A stretch of 64,000 nt of DNA from Flavobacteriales bacterium. GTDB taxonomy: Bacteria > Bacteroidota > Bacteroidia > Flavobacteriales_E > Vicingaceae. The notes under the pieces are model-generated. The model worked only from the letters and a program-made list of their open reading frames with translations. It did not search any database and was not told the origin of the DNA. The DNA lies in assembly GCA_018608405.1 (NCBI GenBank), contig JABAZP010000005.1, positions 186,001 through 250,000 of the forward strand, in the 5' to 3' direction. A program made the translations under genes and the position numbers. Of this stretch, positions 1 to 7,194 are shown in pieces (within the stretch, counting starts at the first letter, position 1; every line of letters starts with the position of its first letter).

Positions 1-821
1 AAGTAGACAGTATTGGTAATTTGGTTTGGAAACAATATTATAACGAACCGTTAAGCCAGAAAAAAGGTCATGTGGAGGTGCTGCAAGACGGCAACCTTGC
101 ACTTTTTGGTACAGGTTATCATCCGCAAGGGGCGTAAAGAGCCATCTTAAAAATAAACGGTAGTACTGGTAATTTAATTTGGCGCCTGAAGCACGGTATC
201 ATCAATTTAGATGAAGGATATAATGTTGGAAAAGAATTACCTAATGGCAATTTTGTTTGTGCAGGCTCAAGTATTCGAATATATAATGGAATGCAGGTAG
301 ACGATATCAAACTAACCATGCTAGATAGTGCAGGAAATTTATTATGGAGTAAAGATTACAATTACCATTGTTTAGGAATTAACGAATACGTTAAGGATTT
401 AATCATCACTTCAGACGGAGGTTTCGCTATGACCGGTTTTATATTAAACGCCCCAGGTGGCACAAGAAATGATGTATTTGTGCTAAAAACAGACACTAAT
501 GGGTTAATAACAAGCCTTAATTCAGGTTTTAGAGAAGTTACTCCCGACATGAGGGCTTACCCTAACCCAACAAAAGATATTGTGAATATTCCGTATGTGG
601 AAGGTTTGGAGCAAATAGAACTTTATGATATGGGAGGGAATTTGCTTCAAGATTTCGTCGACTTCGACTCCCCGCCAAAGGTCGGGCAAGCTGCTCAGTT
701 TGACAAAAGCATTGAAAGTGTGAACAAAATTAACCTCTTCAACTATGATGCAGGGATTTACTTCTTAAAATTAAGTATGAAAAACGGAGAGGTGTTTACA
801 AAGAAGGTGATTAAACAGTAA
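1..821 (+). pseudogene. T9SS-sorted surface protein, 3' part, interrupted by an in-frame stop
   Basis: The reading frame is open from the window edge (codons start at base 3) to the TAA at 819-821, apart from one in-frame TAA at 135-137. The translation on both sides of this stop is one continuous repeat-type protein: phrases such as GNLVW, DGNLALFGTGY, ILKINGSTGNLIW and DGGFAMTGF recur as in beta-propeller (delta-60/SBBP-like) surface proteins of Bacteroidota. The end is a type A T9SS C-terminal sorting domain: RAYPNPTKDIVNI, then IELYDMGGNLLQDF, then DAGIYFLKLS. The 5' part is outside the window. An ATG at 291 could restart a short product, but it would lack a signal peptide and so should not be exported. 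I infer a nonsense mutation or a base-call error. A repeat-like insert interrupts the sorting domain at about 656-707. Confidence 0.8.
656..707 (+). repeat. Probable in-frame repeat insertion within the T9SS sorting domain
   Basis: Between the LLQDF strand and the following DKSIESVNKIN segment lies a GC-richer stretch coding for DFDSPPKVGQAAQF. This does not fit the usual short loop of the sorting domain. The DNA contains TTCGACTTCGACTCC and CTGCTCAGTTTGAC, which resemble the ends of dispersed intergenic palindromes in bacterial genomes, plus a CCCCGCC/GGTCGGG core. A related fragment GTTCGACTTCCATCC lies in the noncoding DNA at about 1134. The boundaries are estimates. Confidence 0.4.
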
Positions 822-822
822 A

Positions 823-1100
823 CAGATTGCTTATTTCACTGTCGCTTCATCACAATGACTATATAAAAGACAGATTGCTTCCGTTAAGTTTCACAACGTT
901 CGCAATGATAAATACGATAGTCATTGCGAAGGAGGCACGACTGTGGCAATCTTGTGATTAAAGAGCAGATTGTTCGTTCTGTTTCTCTTTACTCGCAATG
1001 ATTTTAAAATAAACAGATTGCTCCTTCCGCTGTCGCTTCATTACAATGGTGATTTAAAGAACCAGATTGCTTCGCTCTGTTGCACGTTGCTCGCAATGAC
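823..1100 (+). repeat. Array of six imperfect palindromic repeats
   Basis: Six units of 33-39 bp share ends of the form CAGATTGC...GCAATGAC. They lie at about 823-859, 871-909, 920-952 (inverted), 966-1002, 1014-1049 and 1063-1100. ATTGC at one end pairs with GCAAT at the other, so each can fold into an imperfect hairpin. The interiors vary, often with GTCGCTTC or TTCGCTC. The array starts 2 bp after the stop codon of the broken T9SS gene. The same family recurs at 41426-41553. This is typical of dispersed non-autonomous palindromic elements, not CRISPR, because spacer lengths are short and irregular and one unit is inverted. Confidence 0.8.
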
Positions 1101-1186
1101 AAATTGAAAAACCTGAAGGTTCCATTTAGCTGCGTTCGACTTCCATCCAACAAATTACACGAGTTCAACAACACAATAAAAGTGTA

Positions 1187-1216
1187 ACAAGAAACGCCGC
1201 TATTCTCACAGCGGCG
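1187..1216 (-). terminator. Intrinsic terminator of the cupredoxin gene
   Basis: A 7-bp GC-rich stem (CGCCGCT at 1195-1201 with AGCGGCG at 1210-1216) and an 8-nt loop are followed on the minus strand by TTTCTTGTT. It lies 26 bp past the stop codon of the gene at 1243-1761. Bases 1101-1186 between this hairpin and the repeat array hold no recognisable feature. Confidence 0.75.
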
Positions 1217-1242
1217 CATTGCTTTATTAATCTATCCTTATG

Positions 1243-1761
1243 TTACTCTACGTTGAACCTTCCAATCATATTGGTATGGCCTGGGTAGGTACAAATGTAA
1301 TGGTACGAACCTTTTGCGGGAGCATCAAACTCGATGGTTAATGTTTCTCCCATTTTACTCATGGTTGTATTGGCGAATACTCTTTCGTCATTCGGTACAA
1401 AGTCTTTCTCTTTACCTGCCTTCATACCTGCAGTAGCGATTTCTGCTCCGCTACCCAATTCTACTAATACAAAGTTGTGAAACATTCCTTCAGCCGAACT
1501 TTTGTTTTCAAACGTTAATTTTACCCTTGAATTGGCAGGGACAAACAAGGCTTTTGGTTCAAAAGCTATTTCAGCCATAGTTTCTCCTAAGGCTGCTACT
1601 TTAATTTCTACTACCTCTTTTTCTTCTAACACTTCTTCAACCTCTTCTATTACCTCTTCAACTTTTTCTGCTGCAGGTTCCGCTTTTTTGGACTCTTTCT
1701 TTTCGTTTCCTCCGCAAGAAATTAATATGCCCAATCCTAATACTATAACTAACTTTTTCAT
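1243..1761 (-). CDS. Azurin/plastocyanin-like cupredoxin lipoprotein
   Basis: Small exported blue-copper type protein of 172 residues, likely carrying electrons in the periplasm. The first 16 residues form a lipoprotein signal with lipobox L-I-S-C (Cys16). Residues 17-50 are a Glu/Lys-rich charged linker, and the cupredoxin domain fills about 53-172. Candidate copper ligands are His95 (FHNFVLV) and Cys157, His162 and Met165 in CTYPGHTNM, the spacing seen in azurin and auracyanin-like proteins. It is transcribed alone and ends in a hairpin terminator. It is divergent from mtgA with a 63-bp gap. I saw no clear TAnnTTTG promoter on its side. The redox partner cannot be told from the sequence. 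Confidence 0.88.
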   Translation of the reverse strand: MKKLVIVLGLGILISCGGNEKKESKKAEPAAEKVEEVIEEVEEVLEEKEVVEIKVAALGETMAEIAFEPKALFVPANSRVKLTFENKSSAEGMFHNFVLVELGSGAEIATAGMKAGKEKDFVPNDERVFANTTMSKMGETLTIEFDAPAKGSYHYICTYPGHTNMIGRFNVE

Positions 1762-1812
1762 TTTTATGTTTTTATTTTTAGAACAGTTTGCGCTAACATT
1801 AGTTCAAAAAAT

Positions 1813-1820
1813 TATCTTTA
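1813..1820 (+). promoter_or_regulatory. Candidate -7 element (TATCTTTA) of mtgA
   Basis: TATCTTTA is one base from the Bacteroidota TAnnTTTG consensus and ends only 4 bp before the GTG start at 1825. If it is used, the mtgA transcript would be almost or fully leaderless. Confidence 0.4.
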
Positions 1821-1824
1821 AACG

Positions 1825-2520
1825 GTGAAAAAAATCGTGCGACGTATTTTAGTTGGATTGTTGAAGTTATTAGCAGTGCTCATGCCGTTATCTTTTGCCT
1901 GGGTTGTAGCTTATAAATTTATTGCCCCACCAATAACCGGTATGATGTTTTACAAGTGGTGGGAACAGGAAAATTATACCATTGACTATCGTTGGAAAGA
2001 TGTAGAAGAGATTGATTCTTCTGTACCATTGGCTTTTATTTCCTCAGAAGATCAAAAATTTCTAGACCACAATGGTTTTGATGTGGAAGCGATAAAAAAG
2101 GCCATTGAAAGCAATAAGGAGTCTAAAAAAGTAAGGGGAGCAAGTACTATTAGTCAGCAGGTTGCCAAAAACGTATTTCTGTTGCCCACGAAGAGTTATC
2201 TCCGCAAAGGATTAGAGGTTTATTTCACTTTTTTAATCGAATTGGTATGGGGTAAGGAACGGATTATGGAAGTTTATATCAACGTTGTTGAATTGGGAAA
2301 AGGAGTTTACGGAGTTGAAGCCGCTGCTCAAAAATATTTTAAGAAATCAGCAAAAAAGTTAAGTAGACAGAATGCTGCACTAATAGCCACTGCGTTACCA
2401 AATCCTCTTATTTATAAACTTAAATCACCTTCAGGGTATATGCACAAACGTTCGAATTGGGTATTGCGACAAATGAATAATTTAGGAGGAGAAGGAATTT
2501 TACGAGAATGGTATGAGTAG
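1825..2520 (+). CDS. mtgA: Monofunctional peptidoglycan transglycosylase
   Basis: Polymerises lipid II into glycan strands at the inner membrane. The protein has 231 residues, with one N-terminal membrane anchor (about 7-30) and a GT51 domain. Family motifs are visible: SSEDQKFLDHNGF with catalytic Glu75, GASTISQQ at 105-112, RKGLE, and the KERIMEVYINV block. The start is GTG at 1825, because no ATG lies near and the anchor begins at once. There is no transpeptidase domain, which separates it from class A penicillin-binding proteins. Its stop overlaps the next gene by 8 bp, so translation of the two is probably coupled. Confidence 0.93.
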   Translation: MKKIVRRILVGLLKLLAVLMPLSFAWVVAYKFIAPPITGMMFYKWWEQENYTIDYRWKDVEEIDSSVPLAFISSEDQKFLDHNGFDVEAIKKAIESNKESKKVRGASTISQQVAKNVFLLPTKSYLRKGLEVYFTFLIELVWGKERIMEVYINVVELGKGVYGVEAAAQKYFKKSAKKLSRQNAALIATALPNPLIYKLKSPSGYMHKRSNWVLRQMNNLGGEGILREWYE

Positions 2521-3130
2521 GGGGCTGTTGGTTTTGAGTTTGCTTTTTTCAATAACTGTAGTAGGCCAATCCCCTGCCTGGAAGAGCCTTGGAACTGCCG
2601 AAAAGTGTTGGGTGGTATTTCATCCCTTTGTTGCAAAAAAAGCCCATAGAATTACACAGCAAGTTGTAATGGTGATGGACAGTTTGAAAGAAGTCAATTA
2701 CTTCGAGGGAAATACTCGAAGTGGAAGTAAGGCTGATGCAGTAAGACATGCCTATTGGATGGCTGAGTTACGCAGAAAAATTGGCAAGAGAAGAGCGCTC
2801 AAACTTGGTAATGCACATGAAAAAAAGAATAAACAAGATTTTGAAAAAGGTAGATTAGAGGAGCAGCTTCTACCGGATGAAGCAGCTATGCAGATGGATC
2901 TTAAAAACAATGAGAAGGGAGTAGAGATTGGACGAACAAAATCAGAATCCTTGAGTAGCGTTTTGAAGGCACTTCAAACTGGTGAGCTATTTTGGATCAA
3001 GCAAAATGGAAAGGGGGAATTTTTAGATAAGAATAATCACGTAATTCCATCGAGCGAATGTTCTGGGAAATGGGGAGATGAAAGGTTAGTAGTTCCTACG
3101 AACAGCGTTACAAACCAAATCCAAAATTAA
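2513..3130 (+). CDS. Exported DUF6973-like protein
   Basis: Protein of 205 residues with an N-terminal signal peptide (about 1-19, ending VVGQS). The conserved core is DAVRHAYW (75-82), GNAHE (99-103) and MDLKNNEKG (127-135). This pattern of paired His, Glu, Asp and Asn residues marks the DUF6973 family and suggests a metal- or acid/base-dependent hydrolase, but no activity is established to my knowledge. It overlaps the end of mtgA by 8 bp and so shares its transcript. The 3' end overlaps the convergent gene at 3108-3659 by 23 bp. The family assignment is from motif memory. Confidence 0.72.
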   Translation: MSRGLLVLSLLFSITVVGQSPAWKSLGTAEKCWVVFHPFVAKKAHRITQQVVMVMDSLKEVNYFEGNTRSGSKADAVRHAYWMAELRRKIGKRRALKLGNAHEKKNKQDFEKGRLEEQLLPDEAAMQMDLKNNEKGVEIGRTKSESLSSVLKALQTGELFWIKQNGKGEFLDKNNHVIPSSECSGKWGDERLVVPTNSVTNQIQN

Positions 3131-3659
3131 AACGCAGAATTGGATTGGAATAAGGCGAATTTATGTCATCATTTAAGTTGAAGAGAATTAAAATGCTAGC
3201 AAACGAATTACCGCCAATGCTAGATCTATAACCTGCACCAACTAAAGGGCTAAGAAAGTTAATTCTTTCACCCGGAGTGTTGATGTTTTCGAAACTCAAA
3301 TACTCCATTTCAGCATGAAGTACCGCTTGCTCAAGTATGGCATATTGTTGAAAAATAGCTCCACCTATTATATTGGAGGACGGTAATAATCTAGGTTTAA
3401 CATAAATGTATCGGGCGCCAACACCGGCCAACCACTTTTCGGTTAACTTATAGCCTACTGTTGGAGAAACCTCGATGTACGTTAAGTCTCCGAATTGTGC
3501 TCCAAGGTTACCTCCAACAACAACTTTGTCCAATTGAAAGCCTTTTTGAGGTGTTGCTTTCGTTGCTGACGGGCGACTATTATCTTCTCGTGCTTGGCTG
3601 AAAGCACCAAAACTGATAAGACCAAAGAAGAGAAGAAATCCAAAGTGTTTTACATTCAT
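3108..3659 (-). CDS. Small outer-membrane beta-barrel protein
   Basis: Protein of 183 residues with a signal peptide cleaved after about FGAFSQA, then a short polar segment and alternating hydrophobic/polar strands (VVVGGNLGAQFG, YIEVSPTVGYKL, WLAGVGARYIYV). It ends FNFGFGL, the aromatic-terminated last strand usual for outer-membrane barrels. About eight strands can be drawn, comparable with OmpX/PorT-like barrels of Bacteroidota. The substrate or partner is unknown. It converges on and overlaps the DUF6973-like gene. Upstream DNA shows no clear promoter hexamers. Confidence 0.7.
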   Translation of the reverse strand: MNVKHFGFLLFFGLISFGAFSQAREDNSRPSATKATPQKGFQLDKVVVGGNLGAQFGDLTYIEVSPTVGYKLTEKWLAGVGARYIYVKPRLLPSSNIIGGAIFQQYAILEQAVLHAEMEYLSFENINTPGERINFLSPLVGAGYRSSIGGNSFASILILFNLNDDINSPYSNPILRFNFGFGL

Positions 3660-3788
3660 TTTACGCTCGAGTCATGTAATTTAAAACTCCACTTGTAACT
3701 GGAATTTTCCTTTGGTGTAATTCAAAGGCTACTATTTTAATTCGGAGCTTATTTAGAGGTAGCAAAAAGGTTAATTTATGTGATTTAC

Positions 3789-3796
3789 TAAATTCG
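3789..3796 (+). promoter_or_regulatory. Candidate -7 element (TAAATTCG) of the lytS-like gene
   Basis: TAAATTCG differs by one base from TAnnTTTG and lies 63 bp before the ATG at 3860. The leader is very AT-rich and holds a 12-bp perfect palindrome, AATTTATAAATT, at 3828-3839 that could be an operator. Confidence 0.35.
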
Positions 3797-3859
3797 TTCC
3801 TAAACGTTTATAAAATTAATAAACATAAATTTATAAATTACTTGTTCTGAAAAGCTATT

Positions 3860-4951
3860 ATGGATTCTAAGTTAAGGTTGTATTGGGTGTGTCAGTTTTT
3901 AGGATGGTTTACCTATACCTTCATCATGTGGTTGCTTAATGAGTTGAGTGGGATGGAGTTGGATTTTTATTTTACTTCTAACTTAACAATTACCTTCATT
4001 TTTGGGATTCTGATATCTCATACGTATAGAGAGGTTATTTTGCAGTTAAACTGGTTGAATTTAAAAATAGTAGACCTTATTCCCAGAGTAATTCTTACCT
4101 CTATTCTTTGCGGAGTAGCTTATTATTTTCTGCACACGTTCGTTTTTGAAATTATCATTGCGCGCCAAAAAGTTATTCTTACCACGTTAGAAATTCTGCA
4201 GAACACTCTGAACCTATCCGTTATTTTTATTTTGTGGTCGCTTATGTATTTCTTGTTTCACTTCATTCAGAATTACAGAAAAGAGGAGATTAAGAACCTA
4301 CGTTGGCAAGCATTAAGTACCGAAGTAGAGTTGAATAAATTGAAATCTCAGTTGAACCCTCATTTTATTTTCAATTCTATGAATAGCATCCGGGCTTTAG
4401 TAGATGAGAACCCTGAACGGTCGAAGGATTCGATTACTCAACTATCGAATATTTTGAGAAGTTCTTTGTTAATGGGTCGGCAAAAGGTAATTCCCCTGAG
4501 TCAAGAAATTCAATTGGTAAACGATTATTTAAGTATAGAGCAGACAAGATTTGAGGAACGTTTGCAAGTGAAATACGAAATTGATGAAAACGCCAAGGAT
4601 CATAAAGTACCTCCAATGTTGCTTCAAACACTGGTTGAGAATGGAATTAAGCACGGCATAAGCAAGTTGCCCGAAGGTGGAAAAATTGAGATTCGTGCGA
4701 GTAAAGAAGGGGAGGATTTAAAACTGACAATTGAAAATACAGGAAATTTTAGAGAGGTAAAAGATCGAGAACCTGGTTTCGGCTTATTGAATAGTAGGCA
4801 ACGCCTTTTTTTATTGTATGGTGAAAAGGGGGAGCTTCACATCAGTAATTCTGAACATGGAACAGTGATTGTGCAGGTTACCATACCAGCAAACATAAAA
4901 AAGATAAAAGTATTTAAAGGAAATATTGAAACAAACAACGAGGACATATGA
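3860..4951 (+). CDS. LytS-family sensor histidine kinase
   Basis: Membrane sensor of 363 residues. Four hydrophobic segments lie in the first 135 residues (about 10-28, 40-55, 73-100, 112-137), followed by a His_kinase (PF06580) domain. The phospho-acceptor motif is NPHFIFN at 166-172 with His168, and LSIEQTRFEERL and LVENGIKHG (ATP-binding N box) follow. No separate periplasmic domain is present, so the signal is probably sensed within the membrane. The ATG of the response regulator gene overlaps its stop by 4 bp, so the pair is co-translated. Such pairs in Bacteroidota usually control neighbouring or unlinked envelope genes; no target is evident here. Confidence 0.92.
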   Translation: MDSKLRLYWVCQFLGWFTYTFIMWLLNELSGMELDFYFTSNLTITFIFGILISHTYREVILQLNWLNLKIVDLIPRVILTSILCGVAYYFLHTFVFEIIIARQKVILTTLEILQNTLNLSVIFILWSLMYFLFHFIQNYRKEEIKNLRWQALSTEVELNKLKSQLNPHFIFNSMNSIRALVDENPERSKDSITQLSNILRSSLLMGRQKVIPLSQEIQLVNDYLSIEQTRFEERLQVKYEIDENAKDHKVPPMLLQTLVENGIKHGISKLPEGGKIEIRASKEGEDLKLTIENTGNFREVKDREPGFGLLNSRQRLFLLYGEKGELHISNSEHGTVIVQVTIPANIKKIKVFKGNIETNNEDI

Positions 4952-5685
4952 AAGCAATAATAATAGATGATGAGCGCTTGGCAAGAAAAGAACTCGCCAA
5001 CTTACTAGCAGACTATCCTGAAATTGAAATTATTGGAGAAAGCCACAATGCAGATCATGCAAAGAAAAACATTGAAGCATTGAAGCCTGACCTTATTTTT
5101 GTAGACATTCAGATGCCAGCTAAAACTGGGTTTGATTTATTGGAGGAGCTTTCCTTTGTTCCACAAGTAGTTTTTACAACTGCATACGACGAATACGCGT
5201 TGAAAGCATTTGAAGTGAATGCATTTGATTATTTATTAAAGCCAATTGATAAAGACCGCCTGAAAGACTGCGTGCATAAGCTAAATGAAAACGTAAAGGA
5301 AGAAGAGGAAATAGAAGACCATGAAGCCGAAGAAGATTCAACGAAAAGATTAGGACCGAACGACCAAGTTTTTGTGAAGGATGGAGAGAAGTGTTGGTTT
5401 GTGCGCTTAAAAGATGTGAGCGCTTTTGAATCTGAAGGAAACTACGTTCGTGTTTATTTTGAAAAGAATAAGCCCCTTATTTTGAAGTCATTGAATAATT
5501 TGGAGCAGCGCTTGGACAGTAAGTCTTTTTTTAGAGCCAACAGAAAATTCATTATCAATTTAAATTGGATTGAAAGTATGGAAAGTTGGTTTAATGGTGG
5601 CTTAAGAGTTACGTTGACTGATGGCAAACAAATTGAGATTTCTAGAAGGCAAGCAGCAAAGTTGAAAGATAAAATGAGTCTTTAA
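4948..5685 (+). CDS. LytTR response regulator
   Basis: DNA-binding partner of the preceding kinase, 245 residues. The receiver domain covers about 1-120, with the acidic pair Asp7/Asp8, phospho-acceptor Asp53 (FVDIQMPAKTG) and the conserved FDYLLKPID block. An acidic linker (about 118-135, rich in Glu and Asp) leads to the LytTR domain (about 140-243), recognised by FVRLKDVSAFESEGNYVRVY and FFRANRKFIINL. LytTR domains bind imperfect direct repeats about 20 bp apart. Its stop codon overlaps by 4 bp the stop of the convergent DUF1853 gene. Confidence 0.94.
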   Translation: MKAIIIDDERLARKELANLLADYPEIEIIGESHNADHAKKNIEALKPDLIFVDIQMPAKTGFDLLEELSFVPQVVFTTAYDEYALKAFEVNAFDYLLKPIDKDRLKDCVHKLNENVKEEEEIEDHEAEEDSTKRLGPNDQVFVKDGEKCWFVRLKDVSAFESEGNYVRVYFEKNKPLILKSLNNLEQRLDSKSFFRANRKFIINLNWIESMESWFNGGLRVTLTDGKQIEISRRQAAKLKDKMSL

Positions 5686-6569
5686 AAGGGCCAATTCGAA
5701 CGAACGACAAACCCTCGGTCTATAGGTGTTCCATCAGTTTGAAAACGAGAAATCATAATCTCATTTTGTAATGCTAAGTAATCAAGAATGTCTGCATTTA
5801 ACTTTTTGAAATTGATGCGCTTTAATCTGTCGTTAAAAGGAAATACCCAATCTTTTCGGTTTGGAACAATTGAAAAGATGCACTCTTCTTGTGCTATATT
5901 CACAAGGTTCTCTTCATGCAACCACCAAGCATTTTTTAAAGGGTTGCTACCTATTGCATATTCATTGAAGGCAATGAACTCAGCCCCTTTTAATAGCAAC
6001 TGTGGAGTAAAATCTTGATTTCTAAATTCAATGGGAAGTAGGTTGTTGTGATTGCTGACTAACTGTAATTGGTGTTTTAAAAGTTTAGTTCTTTTTTTAG
6101 ATAGGTTGTCTTTTGTTGAAGGCCCAATCCATTGGTATTCTCCATCAATTTTTATTTTTAGAAAGAATTTTATCGCCAATTCCAGATGAATTTGATACCC
6201 TGTCAACTTTTCTTGTAGTAAGTAGTCTATTTCACCAACGGTTAGCTTCTCGTCTATAAGCTGCAGATTATAACCTAGTAGGGTATATCTTGGGCTGTTC
6301 TGAAAATAGAAACTGAGTAGTTCTTCAGCGTATTTTCCCAATCGAAGTTTCTGTAAGCCTGTCGGGTAAGGTTTGTTTTGGATGCTCTTGAACCAGCTCC
6401 ATACTGCATCAAAATTATTAAAGTCATGAAGGTTAAATAATAATTTCTCAGGAAAGAAAGGCTTGAAAACGAACGGGGATGAAAGCAATGCCAACAAATC
6501 TCGATGAAATTTCGAATCAATTTGATTGATTCGGTCTATTATAGCTAAGTGTTTAGGGCTTGAATTCAT
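5682..6569 (-). CDS. DUF1853 family protein, possible nuclease fold
   Basis: Protein of 295 residues without signal peptide or membrane segment. The family is recognised by RLGKYAEELLSFYF (76-89), VGEIDYLL (111-118) and HLELAIKFFLKI (128-139). The order acidic residue, GE-x-D, then E-x-x-x-K in a strand recalls PD-(D/E)XK-type nucleases, but this is my inference and no function is established. The ATG at 6567-6569 faces the divergent DUF4924 gene 44 bp away. The 3' end overlaps lytT by 4 bp. DUF1853 is known mainly from gammaproteobacteria and Bacteroidota. Confidence 0.75.
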   Translation of the reverse strand: MNSSPKHLAIIDRINQIDSKFHRDLLALLSSPFVFKPFFPEKLLFNLHDFNNFDAVWSWFKSIQNKPYPTGLQKLRLGKYAEELLSFYFQNSPRYTLLGYNLQLIDEKLTVGEIDYLLQEKLTGYQIHLELAIKFFLKIKIDGEYQWIGPSTKDNLSKKRTKLLKHQLQLVSNHNNLLPIEFRNQDFTPQLLLKGAEFIAFNEYAIGSNPLKNAWWLHEENLVNIAQEECIFSIVPNRKDWVFPFNDRLKRINFKKLNADILDYLALQNEIMISRFQTDGTPIDRGFVVRSNWPF

Positions 6570-6613
6570 GAAATAAATCTCAATTTTGGCGACTATTAAA
6601 TTACTGAAAGCAT

Positions 6614-7177
6614 ATGTTAATATCTAGAGAAAAACGAAGGTCAAATATTGTTGAATACTTACTGTACATGTATCAAATAGAAGATATTATTCGTTCTTTT
6701 CAGTTTGATATAACACAAATCGATGCCAATGTTGTTCAGCGGTTTGATCAACCTGCTGCTATTAAATTAGAGATTAAGCTGTGGTATGCCGATTTAATAG
6801 ATAAAATGCAACAACAGCAACTTCAACGTTCCGGGCATTTGAAAGAGCTGAAAAATATAATAGTTCAATTGCAAGATTTACACGATCAGTTGCTCACTAC
6901 TTATCAAGACAAAAAGTACATTGAACTTTATGAAGCTGCACGCCCATCATTGAAGGAGTTGACGGTTAAATCTGTCGGTCAAGACTTAATTAACCAAGTG
7001 GATGTAGGTATTCACGGTGTTTATGGGTACTTGGTGATGCGATTAAAGAAGAAAGAAATAGGAGAGCAAACCCAAGTAGCCATTACCCACATTACTACCT
7101 TTCTAGCACATTTAGCTTCTCAGTTTCATAAATTAGAAGCTGGGGAATTGAAACTTCCAGAAACACAGAAAAATTAG
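6614..7177 (+). CDS. DUF4924 family protein
   Basis: Cytoplasmic, mostly helical protein of 187 residues, typical in length for DUF4924. The start MLISREKRRSNIVEYLLYMYQIED is the family signature, and the remainder is long amphipathic helices rich in Gln and Leu. The family is restricted to Bacteroidota and has no known function. It is transcribed alone, divergent from the DUF1853 gene. It ends 18 bp before the stop of the convergent amidase gene, with no clear terminator between them. Confidence 0.85.
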   Translation: MLISREKRRSNIVEYLLYMYQIEDIIRSFQFDITQIDANVVQRFDQPAAIKLEIKLWYADLIDKMQQQQLQRSGHLKELKNIIVQLQDLHDQLLTTYQDKKYIELYEAARPSLKELTVKSVGQDLINQVDVGIHGVYGYLVMRLKKKEIGEQTQVAITHITTFLAHLASQFHKLEAGELKLPETQKN

Positions 7178-7194
7178 GAGAACGAAGCTGATTC

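Noticed and set aside
823-1100. CRISPR array
   Set aside because: Units are imperfect, one is inverted, gaps are 10-20 bp and irregular, and no cas gene is present.
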